Assembly: GCA_017474285.1 (NCBI GenBank)
Contig: JAFVHT010000005.1
Span: 1 to 64,000 of the forward strand
From: Acetobacter sp.
GTDB lineage: Bacteria; Pseudomonadota; Alphaproteobacteria; Acetobacterales; Acetobacteraceae
Reading direction: 5' to 3'
Length of the DNA: 64,000 nucleotides
Shown here: one piece after another, positions 46,152 through 55,997 of the stretch
Numbering within the stretch: position 1 is the first letter of the stretch
Layout: the number at the start of each line of letters is the position of its first letter
Position numbers and translations under genes: made by a program
The notes under the pieces: model-generated
The model's database searches: none
Told to the model about the DNA's origin: nothing
What the model saw: only the letters and a program-made list of their open reading frames with translations

Positions 46152-46634
46152 ATGCAAGGGCATATTCGGTTTGTAGCAGGTGTTTTATGCTTTGCAAGTT
46201 TGCTTGTTCTTATCATTGCTTGGTGGGTGGAAAATAAGCTCAGTATTGTACCCTGTGCTTTATGCTTATGGGAACGCTGGCCTTGGCGTGTTTTGTTTGG
46301 GCTGTCTGTTTTGGCATTGTTGTTGCCGTCTCAAGGAGGGCGTTTTTTCCTTGCTCTGTGTTTATTACCGCTTTTAGTTAGTATGGGCCTGTCTATATGT
46401 CATGTTGGGGTGGAGTGGGGCTGGTGGGCGAGTCCATTGCCAGAATGTCACGCCCCCCATATTCAAGGGCATACGATGGCAGAGATTTTAGCGTCTATGC
46501 CTGCATTTCCGTCTAAACCGTGTGATTCTCCAACTTATCTTCTACCAGGTGTACCAATTTCTATGGCTCTTATGGATGGACTTTGTGCAGGGGCGGGCGG
46601 GCTTTTTATACTTGTTTTTTGGCCTAAAAAGTGA
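46152..46634 (+). CDS. dsbB: DsbB-family disulfide bond formation protein
   Basis: This roughly 160-residue membrane protein has four hydrophobic segments and the redox pair CALC in PCALCLWERW at the first periplasmic loop. A second pair in the next loop is Cys in LPECHAPH and SKPCDSPTY. DsbB reoxidises DsbA using quinone. An earlier TTG at 46119 would add 11 residues. The ATG at 46152 is preferred though it lacks a clear ribosome binding site. Confidence 0.88.
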   Translation: MQGHIRFVAGVLCFASLLVLIIAWWVENKLSIVPCALCLWERWPWRVLFGLSVLALLLPSQGGRFFLALCLLPLLVSMGLSICHVGVEWGWWASPLPECHAPHIQGHTMAEILASMPAFPSKPCDSPTYLLPGVPISMALMDGLCAGAGGLFILVFWPKK

Positions 46635-46862
46635 CTTTGAGGAGAAAAAGAAGAGCTTATAAGGAATATATTTGAGAAAGATATAGAGAGCAGATAAAGA
46701 GAAATTTATTTTTTTATTATTTTATTAAAGGTTTTTAAGACTTTTTAAGTAGTCATAAAGAGTGAGTTTTTGTAAAACCTTCTAAAGGTGTGCGATAAGA
46801 GCATAAACGGCATTTGACGTTGAGTAAATCGCTCGGTGTTTGCTTATATGGGAAGGTGTGAA

Positions 46863-48503
46863 GTGAAGAAAGATACTCTTATAACAGCATTGTGTACGGA
46901 TCGTTCTTGGGCACGTAATGTGCTGTTATGGCTTAGTGTGTTGGGTACTCTTGTTGTCTTATGTGCAGGCGTGTGGTGCCCTCTTTTATTGTGGTTCCTC
47001 ATTATTACTGTGCCAGTATTGTGTCTGAGTATTATTGATTTGTTTCAGACAAAGCACAGTCTGCGAAGGAATTTTCCAGCATCAGCACGGTTTCGTTGGT
47101 TTTTTGAATGGTTACGTCCATTTTTGCGTTCTTATATTGTAGAGAGCAATTTAGATGGTAGACCCTATAGTCACGATGAACGCACTCTTGTTTATGAGCG
47201 TGCAAAAGGTGAAGAGGGATTGCATCCGTTTGGCACCGAGTTAGATGTCTATGCAGGTGAATACGAGTGGCTATCTCATTCTATTAAACCAAATACCGAT
47301 ATAGAGGTAGATATGCGTGTGCAGGTAGGGACAGAGCAATGTAGCAAGCCCTATTCAGCCTCGTGTTTGAATATCTCGGCTATGAGTTTTGGAGCTTTAG
47401 GGGCAAATGCGATAGAAGCCCTTAACCTTGGAGCAAAAATAGGTGGTTTTTATCACGATACAGGCGAAGGCGGGCTTTCTCCTTATCATCTTAAACATGG
47501 TGGTGATTTGGTGTGGGAGCTTGGGTCAGGGTATTTTAGCTGTCGTCAAAAAGATGGCACTTTTGATCCAGAACGTTTTCGGGAACGATCCCAACATGAC
47601 CAAGTTAAAATGACTGAAATTAAGTTGTCACAAGGGGCTAAACCTGGTCATGGCGGCGTGCTTCCTGGTGCAAAGGTTTCGCAAGAAATAGCCGAGACAC
47701 GTGGTGTTCCAGAAGGGCAAGATTGTATTTCACCTTCAGCACATACAGCATTTTCTACTCCGTGTGAACTTTTGGAATTTGCTGCACGTATGCGTGAGTT
47801 ATCAGGGGGTAAACCTGTAGGTATTAAATTATGTGTAGGTTTCCCGCATGAGCTTTTTGCTATCGTTAAAGCGATGATAAAAACAGGGATTTTACTTGAT
47901 TTTATCGTTGTTGATGGTGCTGAAGGCGGAACAGGCGCTGCTCCGACAGAACTTTCCGATAGTATGGGTATGCCTTTACGTGAAGGGTTAATTATTGCTC
48001 GTAATGCGTTGGTTGGTACGGGGCTTAAGGGCAAGATTAAACTTGCTGCTTCTGGTAAGGTTTCATCTGGGGCACATATCGCTATTAATGCAGCTATGGG
48101 GGCAGATTGGTGTAATGCTGCACGTGCCTTTATGTTTTCACTAGGGTGTATTCAGTCTATGCGGTGTCATACTGATACGTGTCCAACGGGGATTGCGACC
48201 CAATCACCTGCACGGCAACGTGGTTTAGTGGTTCCAGAAAAAGCGATGAGAGTTGCACGCTTTCATAAGGGTACGATAGATGCTTTGCGGACGTTGACAG
48301 CAGCAGCTGGATTAAGTTCACTGAGTGAGTTTAGTCCTTGTGGCTTGCGGCACAGGGTTAACGTCGCAGAATCACGTCCAATAGATGAGATCTATCCTTT
48401 TGTAAAGGAAGGGGAGCTGATCAACGGGACAGACCATCCAAGATTAAGGCTTTGGTGGGAGCAGGCAGATCCTGATAGTTTCCGTAGGCGTTTAGTAGAC
48501 TAA
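46863..48503 (+). CDS. FMN-binding glutamate synthase-like protein
   Basis: The 546-residue protein begins at GTG 46863, with GGAAGG six bases upstream. It has two N-terminal membrane segments (LLWLSVLGTLVVLCAGVW and the next), then the FMN/Fe-S barrel of GltB's large domain: SCLNISAMSFGALGANAIEAL, AKPGHGGVLPGAKVS, IVVDGAEGGTGAAP, and the 3Fe-4S type MRCHTDTCPTG. The amidotransferase and C-terminal GXGXG domains of GltB are missing. Stand-alone membrane forms are widespread, and their substrate is not known. Confidence 0.88.
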   Translation: MKKDTLITALCTDRSWARNVLLWLSVLGTLVVLCAGVWCPLLLWFLIITVPVLCLSIIDLFQTKHSLRRNFPASARFRWFFEWLRPFLRSYIVESNLDGRPYSHDERTLVYERAKGEEGLHPFGTELDVYAGEYEWLSHSIKPNTDIEVDMRVQVGTEQCSKPYSASCLNISAMSFGALGANAIEALNLGAKIGGFYHDTGEGGLSPYHLKHGGDLVWELGSGYFSCRQKDGTFDPERFRERSQHDQVKMTEIKLSQGAKPGHGGVLPGAKVSQEIAETRGVPEGQDCISPSAHTAFSTPCELLEFAARMRELSGGKPVGIKLCVGFPHELFAIVKAMIKTGILLDFIVVDGAEGGTGAAPTELSDSMGMPLREGLIIARNALVGTGLKGKIKLAASGKVSSGAHIAINAAMGADWCNAARAFMFSLGCIQSMRCHTDTCPTGIATQSPARQRGLVVPEKAMRVARFHKGTIDALRTLTAAAGLSSLSEFSPCGLRHRVNVAESRPIDEIYPFVKEGELINGTDHPRLRLWWEQADPDSFRRRLVD

Positions 48504-48552
48504 TAAATGGAAGTACTTTTTCTGACTGTGTCTTTATCCTTATAATTTCTTT

Positions 48553-48589
48553 GTCCCTGCTATTATTGTTAAAATAAAATAGCAGGGAT
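48553..48589. other. Inverted repeat after the glutamate synthase-like gene
   Basis: TCCCTGCTATT and its complement form an 11-base stem in AT-rich DNA about 50 bases after the stop. No T run follows on the plus strand, so a terminator role is doubtful. Confidence 0.4.
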
Positions 48590-48723
48590 GAAAGTTGGAA
48601 CATAAAGAGGTTTTTATTGTAACGTTTTTGATTAAGAAAAAGAATATGATATAAAAACTACTTAAAGAATATCTTATAAAAGAAAACTCTTAATTGTGGT
48701 ATAAATTCTGTATAGACCTATGG

Positions 48724-50636
48724 ATGACAATAATTTCCCATACAGATTCTGATATAAAAAATAATTCTAATTTTCCTACCTCTTCTACACGAAAAGGGGT
48801 AGACGCTATTCGTTATACTTTGAGAACAATGCCATTCTCTCCGGGTGTCTACCGTATGATTGGGGAAAAGGGAGAGGTTTTTATGTTGGTAAGGCAGCTT
48901 CTCTAAAAAAACGTGTTACTTCTTATACGCATGTGTCACGTTTGCCAGAGAGACTTAAGCGAATGGTTTCTCAAACGGTGACGATGGAAATTGTTACAAC
49001 GCATACCGAAGCCGAAGCTCTTTTATTAGAGGCGAATTATATCAAGCGTATGAAGCCACGCTTCAATATTTTGTTACGTGATGATCGAAGTGAACCATGG
49101 TTAATATTGACCGATCATCATGCTTTTCCACGGGTTGCGCGCTATCGTGGACGGGCACCTGAAGAAGCAACGTTATGGGGTCCCTTTGGGTCTGCTTGGG
49201 CTGCCGAGCAAACCTTAACCCTTATTCAGCGTGTTTTTTTATTACGATCATGCTCAGATTCTATTTTTAACCATCGTACAAGAGCTTGTTTACAATATCA
49301 AATTAAACGCTGTTCGGCGCCTTGTGTGGGGCGGATCGACCAGACAAAGTATACAGAACTTGTTGAGCAAGCACGTCATTTTTTATCAGGGAGAAATACA
49401 ACATTACGAGAAACACTGGGGCAAGAAATGAACACTGCTGCCGAAGCGCTTGATTTTGAAAAAGCCGCTGTGTTGCGTGATCGTATTCGTGCTTTAGCCC
49501 AAATGCAGGATTCTCGTGTTATTAACCCGGAGTGTCTTCCAGAAGCCGATGTTATGGGGGTGTGGCAAGAAAGTGGGCAGACGTGTATTCAAGTTTTCTT
49601 TATTCGCGGTGGGCATAATAATGGAAGTTGTTCCTTTTTTCCTGCGCATACGCAAGAAGAAACGGTAGAAAAAATTTTAAGTGTTTTTATAGCTCAATTT
49701 TACGATAATAGGTCTTGTCCAGATCAAATTTTGATAAGCCATGACCTTGAAGAGAGAGAACTTCTTGTCGAAGCCCTTTCTTTGAATCGGGGAAAAAAGG
49801 TTACGATTGTAACTCCCCAGCGGGGGAAGAAAAAACAGGTCTTAGCACATGCTGTTAGTAATGCGCGTGATGCGTTAAGGCGTCGATTGGCAGAAACTGC
49901 GGGGCAAATTTCTCTTCTTGAAGGGGTTGCTAAAGTATTTGGGTTAGAATCTCCACCGAAAAAAATTGAAGTTTATGATAATAGCCATATTCAAGGAACC
50001 CATGCCTATGGGGCTATGATTGTTGGAGGGGTACAAGGGTTTGATCGTAAAGCGTATCGAAAATTTCGTATTAAAGGGTCTATAACACCTGGGGACGATT
50101 TTGCTATGATGCGTGAAGTACTTAAGCGCCGTTTTTCTCGTGCTCTTAAAGAAGAAAAGGAGGGGGATGCCGTTTGTTGGCCTGATATTGTAATGATTGA
50201 TGGGGGAGAAGGGCAATATTCTGCCGTGCGGGGTATTCTTGATGATCTTGGGGTAAGAGGGGTTAAACTTGTGAGTATTGCGAAAGGGGTTGATCGTAAT
50301 GCTGGGCGTGAATGGTTTTATACAGACCATACAGAGCCGTTTCAGCTTCCTCCACGCGATCCCGTGCTTTATTATCTTCAACGCTTGCGTGATGAAGCCC
50401 ATCGGTTTGCTATTACAACGCATCGGGCGGGGCGTTCTAAAACACTTGTGCGTTCTGCACTTGACGAGGTGCCTGGTATTGGTCCTATGCGCAAAAAAAT
50501 TCTTCTTGGTACTTTTGGTTCTGTTCGGGCAGTGTGTCAAGCAGGGTTGGCAGAACTTGAATCGGTATCAGGGATTAGTCGTGAAATAGCAAGAGCCGTG
50601 TACGGGCATTTTCATCCAGATTGGACTCCTGATTAA
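48724..50636 (+). pseudogene. uvrC: Excinuclease UvrC, single frameshift near the 5' end
   Basis: The gene encodes UvrC, which makes both incisions in nucleotide excision repair. Frame one from 48724 gives [19 protein letters not shown], then stops. After one missing T in the five-T run at 48878-48882, the next frame continues [14 protein letters not shown] and runs uninterrupted from there through the GIY-YIG remainder, UVR helix ([15 protein letters not shown]), RNase H-like nuclease ([10 protein letters not shown]) and HhH end ([14 protein letters not shown]). All later motifs are intact. A single indel in a homopolymer suggests a recent loss, programmed slippage or a sequencing error. Confidence 0.88.
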
Positions 50637-50644
50637 GGGTCTGA

Positions 50645-51232
50645 TTGAAAGATATATCGCTAATGTTAACCAATCTTCCTAATATCTTGACGCTGTCGCG
50701 CATTGTTGTTGTTCCTATTGTGGTGGGCTGTGTCGCATGGGGTACACCATGGGCGAGTGCTTTGGGATGTGTCATATTTATTTTAGCGGGTATTACAGAT
50801 TATCTTGACGGTAAACTTGCACGTGCACGCCAGCAGCTTTCTGATTTTGGCAGAATGTTTGATCCAATCGCCGATAAATTGCTTGTAGGAGCATGTCTTA
50901 TGGTTTTGGTTGGGTATACGCGGGTGCCTTATGAGGGGTTATGGCCCGCTCTTATTATTCTTTGTCGTGAAATTTTAGTCTCTGGTATGCGGGAATATCT
51001 TGCAGAATGTAAAACAAGTTTGCCTGTAACACGCCTGGCTAAGTGGAAAACAGGTTTTCAAATGACGGCGATAGGGTTTTTGCTTGCAGGTAATGGTACT
51101 AGCGTTCTATTGGGGGAACCACGGCTTCCGATAGCTATGATTGGTGCTGTTTTACTTTGGATTGCTGCAGTACTGACTCTTATTACAGGGTGGGATTATT
51201 TAATTATCGGTATTCGACATGTTGAACGATAA
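50645..51232 (+). CDS. pgsA: CDP-diacylglycerol--glycerol-3-phosphate phosphatidyltransferase
   Basis: PgsA makes phosphatidylglycerol phosphate in the inner membrane. The 195-residue protein has several membrane helices and the CDP-alcohol transferase motif DYLDGKLARARQQLSDFGRM followed by FDPIADKLL (D..DG..AR..G..D..D). It starts with TTG at 50645, preceded by AAGGG, or with ATG 18 bases later (MLTNLPNILTLSRI). The gene follows uvrC by nine bases, a common alphaproteobacterial order. Confidence 0.94.
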   Translation: MKDISLMLTNLPNILTLSRIVVVPIVVGCVAWGTPWASALGCVIFILAGITDYLDGKLARARQQLSDFGRMFDPIADKLLVGACLMVLVGYTRVPYEGLWPALIILCREILVSGMREYLAECKTSLPVTRLAKWKTGFQMTAIGFLLAGNGTSVLLGEPRLPIAMIGAVLLWIAAVLTLITGWDYLIIGIRHVER

Positions 51233-51313
51233 TACGGAATATAAAAAGGGTGAGAGTGGGGAATCGTGCATGGGCTAGCTTGGTGTATAAAATAATAGAG
51301 TGGTAGTATAGTT

Positions 51314-51994
51314 ATGGGAAAAGTGCTTGTTTTAGGGACATGTGTGCTGCTAGGCGGATGTGCTAGTCTTGATAAATTTACAGAGAATGTCGCTGCTTCA
51401 TTTGAAAAAAATCCTGATATGTGGCCTACAGGATTGAAACAACCTGTGCCGTTTGGTCCTGGTGGCTTTTTGTTAGATTTGCCCGGTAATGACTCTCATG
51501 CTTCATTGCATGGGAAAGCTATATTACGAGATGGTGAGGAAATAAGCCTTGGTGAAAAAGAAAAAATTCGCTATGGTATGACTATTAGCGATGATTTCAA
51601 TAACGATATAAGTCACACTCTTGATAAGAATCATAATATCAATAATAAGTTATCGGTAGGAAAGGCTTTAGAAAAAGATAATAAGAATAATAAAAGTAAT
51701 CAGAATGTTGTCAATTTGCATTTTCAAACAGTCATACCGTTGGTTATTCCTAATAAAGACGGTACAGAGACAATTATTAATCCGAATGGTAATATAAAAA
51801 CGGTTCATGACAGTCATTTAGCAATACCGGTTGATCAAACTCTATCGTCGGAAGATGCTTTATTAGATGGAACAAACAAGGAAAATACGCTGTCTAAAAA
51901 AGTGAACCTCCAAAAACAGCCTCAACAAAAGAGGAGTCGCATACAGAACAGCATAAAAAACAATCAAGGGTATATGTTACAACAACATTTTTAG
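51314..51994 (+). CDS. Hypothetical lipoprotein
   Basis: This 226-residue protein has a short signal ending in a lipobox (LLGGC, Cys16). The mature part begins ASLDKFTENVAASFEK and contains the block VIPLVIPNKDGTETIINP at about residue 143. The rest is rich in Asn, Lys and Asp and is probably disordered. I do not recognise the family. Its low-complexity Asn/Lys composition fits the AT-rich local DNA. Confidence 0.6.
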   Translation: MGKVLVLGTCVLLGGCASLDKFTENVAASFEKNPDMWPTGLKQPVPFGPGGFLLDLPGNDSHASLHGKAILRDGEEISLGEKEKIRYGMTISDDFNNDISHTLDKNHNINNKLSVGKALEKDNKNNKSNQNVVNLHFQTVIPLVIPNKDGTETIINPNGNIKTVHDSHLAIPVDQTLSSEDALLDGTNKENTLSKKVNLQKQPQQKRSRIQNSIKNNQGYMLQQHF

Positions 51995-52160
51995 ATAGCT
52001 TTTTTAGCGTATAAAAATATTTTGTTTTTATAACTGTGATGATTGTGATGAAGTCTTAGGACAGCACAACGATACTTTGAAATATTGTTTTTTAACTCTT
52101 TTAATAAGAGTCATTTTAATAGCGATACTTCCCTTTAGGGCTTTATATGAGATTATCGCA

Positions 52161-52697
52161 ATGGCTGTTACTTTAGTATATTTTCTTATAAAAGTGGCAC
52201 TGGCTATTTGGTTTGGTGGTGCCGTTTTTTTTTGAGCGTGCTTGGCCTTCTATTTGTCACAATATTGTTTTTATTAAATACTTTTGGGGTGACCGCATTT
52301 TCATGATGTCCATTTTATGACGCTTTTTTTAAGGACTGTTGTTTGGATAGCGTGTTACACTAGACTTTTAGCACTTACATTGACAATTTCTCCGACCATA
52401 GAAAATTACGCTATATATCCATTAACTCGCAGATGTGTTTTAACAGCATCAATGTATCTGATCATGGTAGGTGCTTATGTACCAGCGTCTGTTTATAAAT
52501 ATGCCTTAATCGGTGGATTTAAGAATATTCCTTTATTTCTTAAAGTGAATTGGTTCGTGCAATGGCTGAAACGAATAAAATCTCAAGAAACGCTCCAATC
52601 GTCTTCGCCAAGTAATACGTCTCCTATAAAGATTCTTTTCAGAGTTCTTCTCAGGGGGGCAACTATTTATTATTTCCCTAAGAAAGAAAAATCGTAA
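52161..52697 (+). pseudogene. Probable frameshifted small membrane protein
   Basis: An ATG at 52161 opens MAVTLVYFLIKVALAIWFGG and reaches a TGA just after a run of nine T at 52225-52233. A second frame carries on for about 27 codons (ERAWPSICHNIVFIKYFW). The first frame then resumes at 52317 with MTLFLRTVVWIACYTR and two further membrane segments to 52697. Joined, they make a four-helix membrane protein of unknown family. The 52317-52697 part alone (126 residues) could also be a real short gene. Confidence 0.45.
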
Positions 52698-52747
52698 GGG
52701 TTTTACTTGTAATAGAGGGGAAAAGAGTTTTCGCCGAGAGTTTATTT

Positions 52748-54019
52748 TTAAGCGCTGAGAACTTTATATATGGTGCTGGTCAGTGTCTGAAGCTCTTCTT
52801 CACTGATTGTAAAGGCAGGGGTGAGATAGACAATATTACGAAAAGGACGAATCCAACACCCATGTGCAATAAAGTCTTGCCGTAATTTCTCAAGGTTCGT
52901 AATACGATCAAGCTCTACAACTCCAATTGCGCCGAGAGTGCGAATATCGCGTACGCCGTGCAAAGTGCGGCATGGTTTCAGTGCGTCTGTTAAAAAACTA
53001 TTAAGAGCAGCGACTTGTTCAAGACGAGGCTCTGTGTCAAACAGATCCAGTGAGGCATTAGCGCTTGCACAGGCAAGAGGGTTCGCCATAAAGGTTGGTC
53101 CATGCATAAGGGCGTGTTCTGGAACGTTTGATAAAAATGACTCAAAAACACATGTCGTTGCTATAGTTGCCGCTAAAGCGAGTGTGCCACCGGTCAGCGC
53201 TTTAGAGAGAGTGATAATATCAGGTACAATATTGGCTTGTTCATGGGCAAAAAATGTTCCTGTTCTGCCAAAGCCTGTGAAAATTTCATCTAAAATTAAC
53301 AAAATATCGTAACGATCTGCGGCGTGTCGTATGGTGCGTAAAATTTCTGGTGGATGAAAGCGCATACCGCCTGCCCCTTGGACAAGGGGTTCTACAAGAA
53401 TAGCCGCAATGGTATGGGCGTGACGCTCTAAAAGGGTGTTAAAAATCTTAAAACTAGCGTCATCACAGGGGAGGGGAGAAATGATTTGTTGTGTTAAGAC
53501 ATTGCCATAAAGTGCGTGCATACCTTCTTCTGGATCACAAACAGCCATTGTGCCGAGTGTGTCTCCATGATACCCCCCACGAAATGCGAGAATACGAGTG
53601 CGTTGTGTTTCACCTTTATTGAGTCGGCTTTGAATAGCCATTTTCATCGCAACTTCAACAGAGACAGAACCAGAATCTGTAAAAAAAACGTGTTGGAGAG
53701 GGCTTGGTAGACGATGGCACAAACGTTGAGCGAGGTGTAAAGCAGGTTCGTGTACTATGCCACCAAACATGATATGGGGTATGGTATCAAGTTGGCGCTG
53801 TACAGCCGTACAAATATACGGGTGATTATAGCCGTGGCATGCTGTCCACCACGAGGCAATGCCATCAACTAATTGTCTCCCATCGGCAAGGAAAATTTGA
53901 CTACCATTGGTTGCAACGGCTGCTAAAGGATGAGGGGTTGTTTGCATTTGGCTGTAGGGGAGCCAGATATGCGGGAGCCCTTTTTGGTACCAATGCGGTA
54001 AACGATGAGAATGCGTCAT
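52748..54019 (-). CDS. bioA: Adenosylmethionine--8-amino-7-oxononanoate aminotransferase
   Basis: BioA transaminates KAPA to DAPA with AdoMet as amino donor and PLP as cofactor. The 423-residue protein has IWLPYSQM, DGIASWWTACHGYNHP, FTDSGSVSVEVAMK, the PLP-binding DEIFTGFGRTG and the lysine segment LSKALTGGTLALAAT. It is divergent from bioF, with which it shares an 87-base intergenic region. Confidence 0.96.
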   Translation of the reverse strand: MTHSHRLPHWYQKGLPHIWLPYSQMQTTPHPLAAVATNGSQIFLADGRQLVDGIASWWTACHGYNHPYICTAVQRQLDTIPHIMFGGIVHEPALHLAQRLCHRLPSPLQHVFFTDSGSVSVEVAMKMAIQSRLNKGETQRTRILAFRGGYHGDTLGTMAVCDPEEGMHALYGNVLTQQIISPLPCDDASFKIFNTLLERHAHTIAAILVEPLVQGAGGMRFHPPEILRTIRHAADRYDILLILDEIFTGFGRTGTFFAHEQANIVPDIITLSKALTGGTLALAATIATTCVFESFLSNVPEHALMHGPTFMANPLACASANASLDLFDTEPRLEQVAALNSFLTDALKPCRTLHGVRDIRTLGAIGVVELDRITNLEKLRQDFIAHGCWIRPFRNIVYLTPAFTISEEELQTLTSTIYKVLSA

Positions 54020-54023
54020 AGTG

Positions 54024-54064
54024 TTATAGATTTTTGATGATTATTGATAAAATATCAAATCTAA
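54024..54064. promoter_or_regulatory. Imperfect palindrome between bioA and bioF, possible operator
   Basis: TTATAGATTTTTGAT and ATCAAATCTAA form an imperfect inverted repeat in the shared control region. The left half resembles a BioR half-site (TTATAGAT), BioR being the GntR-type biotin repressor of alphaproteobacteria. The match is partial. Confidence 0.25.
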
Positions 54065-54106
54065 GTTGCCGTTAGAAAATATGGCTGAAAATATGATAGT
54101 GAGACT

Positions 54107-55303
54107 ATGATAGAATTTGATGAATTTTTTCATAAAGGCTTAAAAAATTTAGAAGACCAAGGACGGTTGCGCGTGAACAGACCGTTACAACGGCTTAAGC
54201 CCGGGCTTGTGCGTTGTATGCGGAGTGGTCGTGAACTTATTGATTTTTCCTCAAGTGATTATCTTGGGCTTTCGATGCATCCTTTATTGCTTGAACGTGC
54301 TATGACCTATGCACGGGCTGATGGGTGTGGAAGCGGTGCCTCACGGATTGTCAGCGGGATGACAAGCCATATGTACGCTCTTGAGCAGCGTGTGGCAGAA
54401 CTGACATCTCTGCCAGAAGCGCGCATTTTTCCTTCAGGATGGCAAGCGAATGCTTCTTTGTTGCCAGCTTTAGTTCGTCTTTCTTTACAACAAACAGGGG
54501 AAATGGCAACGATTTTTGCCGATAAACTCATACATGCAAGCCTTTATCATGGGTGTGCTGCAGCGGGATTACAGCCTGTGCGGTTTCGTCATGGTGATAT
54601 AACGCATTTGGCGTCACTTTTGGCACGGCATAAAAGGAACGGTTTGCGTGTGATTCTCACAGAAAGTGTTTTTAGTATGGAAGGGGATTGTTGCGATTGT
54701 ATTGCTCTTCAGGCATTAGCGCGTGAACATCATGCGTTGCTCTGTGTCGATGAGGCGCATGCTATAGGCATTTTAGGAGAAAATGGCAGAGGGTTAGTGT
54801 GTGACAGTGCAGATATAATTATTGGCACTTTTAGTAAAGCGTTAGGGAGTATGGGGGCGTTTATTGCTGCCTCAAAATCGGCGTGTGCTTGGCTTGATAA
54901 TGTCGCATCGGGAGCTGTTTTTTCAACAGCTTTATCACCTTTTATTGTCGGGGCTGTTGATGCGGCTTTAGATCTTTTGCCAAGAATGGAACAAGAGCGT
55001 CGTCATGTCACAGTACTTGCAGAGCGTTTTCGTAGACATATGCGGGAGGCGGAGGTCAATGTGGGAACTTCTACAACCCAAATTATCCCCGTTGTCGTAG
55101 GAAAAGAACAGGAGGCTATGACACTTGCACGCGCGGTGGAAGAGGCAGGATTTCTCGTTGTGCCTATTCGTCCCCCAACTGTGCCGCCGGGAAGTTGTCG
55201 TTTACGTGTTGTTGTATGCGCACATCATCGTGTTGAACAAATTGATGCATTAGCGTATGCCATACTACGTGCCAAAAAGGATATTTCTCGTGCAATCTGT
55301 TGA
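54107..55303 (+). CDS. bioF: 8-amino-7-oxononanoate synthase
   Basis: BioF condenses pimeloyl-ACP with alanine in a PLP-dependent reaction. The 398-residue protein has DFSSSDYLGLSMHP, GSGASRIVSGMTSHM, VDEAHAIGILGENGRG and the PLP lysine in GTFSKALGSMGAF. The next gene starts inside its last codons, so the bio genes form an operon. Confidence 0.96.
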   Translation: MIEFDEFFHKGLKNLEDQGRLRVNRPLQRLKPGLVRCMRSGRELIDFSSSDYLGLSMHPLLLERAMTYARADGCGSGASRIVSGMTSHMYALEQRVAELTSLPEARIFPSGWQANASLLPALVRLSLQQTGEMATIFADKLIHASLYHGCAAAGLQPVRFRHGDITHLASLLARHKRNGLRVILTESVFSMEGDCCDCIALQALAREHHALLCVDEAHAIGILGENGRGLVCDSADIIIGTFSKALGSMGAFIAASKSACAWLDNVASGAVFSTALSPFIVGAVDAALDLLPRMEQERRHVTVLAERFRRHMREAEVNVGTSTTQIIPVVVGKEQEAMTLARAVEEAGFLVVPIRPPTVPPGSCRLRVVVCAHHRVEQIDALAYAILRAKKDISRAIC

Positions 55304-55988
55304 GACGGTTTTTTTGCATGGCTGGGGGTTTGATGCCCATTTTTGGGATCCTCTCTTGCAGTATCTTGGTTGGGACTCTGTGTATGTACCTGATTTTGGC
55401 TTTTTTGATGGACATAATGGGTATAGTGTGTACGGGCAAACACAAACAATAGAAAAAACACTCAAAAAACTACAGCAAAAAGGAAATCCTATTCTTGCTG
55501 TGGGGCATTCTTTAGGTTTTTTGTGGTTAATAGGGCGGACAATATTGCCTGTAGGAAGCCAATATGTGGGGTTTAATGCGTTTGGTCGATTTGCGTCAGG
55601 AGGGGAATTTACGCAGGGGGTACCGATACGTGTTTTAGAGCGTATGAAACGTCATGTCATGTCTGACCCTATTTCTGTTGTGAATCATTTTAGGAAACGG
55701 TGCGGTGCGTCTCCAATCCCATTAAAGAGCACACCCCATGTTGAAACATTATGCTGGGGGCTTGATGTGTTGAGAGAATTTAATGTTTACACAGAATTAG
55801 CCTCTTTAGGGCAGCGTGTAACAATCCTTGGTGGTATGCAAGATGATCTTGTTTCTCCTGAAATGTTAAAAGCATCTATGCCTCCAACCGTTCGTGTGTT
55901 ATGGGAAGAAGGCGGGCATCTTTTACCACAAACGCATATACAGCCATGTGCAACCTTATTGCAAACGATACGCCACGCGATGGCATAG
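55290..55988 (+). CDS. bioH: Pimeloyl-ACP methyl ester esterase-like alpha/beta hydrolase
   Basis: The chosen GTG at 55290 (MQSVETVFLHGWGFDAHFW) gives 232 residues and overlaps bioF by 14 bases. The oxyanion block HGWGFDAHFW and the nucleophile GHSLGFLW are visible. The acid residue is probably in GGMQDDLVSP and the histidine in EEGGHLLPQTH. The position between bioF and bioC-bioD and the motif pattern point to the demethylating step that ends pimeloyl-ACP synthesis (BioH function). A BioG-like relative is possible. Confidence 0.84.
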   Translation: MQSVETVFLHGWGFDAHFWDPLLQYLGWDSVYVPDFGFFDGHNGYSVYGQTQTIEKTLKKLQQKGNPILAVGHSLGFLWLIGRTILPVGSQYVGFNAFGRFASGGEFTQGVPIRVLERMKRHVMSDPISVVNHFRKRCGASPIPLKSTPHVETLCWGLDVLREFNVYTELASLGQRVTILGGMQDDLVSPEMLKASMPPTVRVLWEEGGHLLPQTHIQPCATLLQTIRHAMA

Positions 55989-55997
55989 TTTCGTGTC

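Noticed and set aside
47648-48034. 128-codon minus-strand frame inside the glutamate synthase-like gene
   Set aside because: The plus-strand barrel motifs are clear, so the reverse frame is a shadow.
49944-50540. 198-codon minus-strand frame inside uvrC
   Set aside because: Antisense shadow of UvrC nuclease codons; no recognisable motif.
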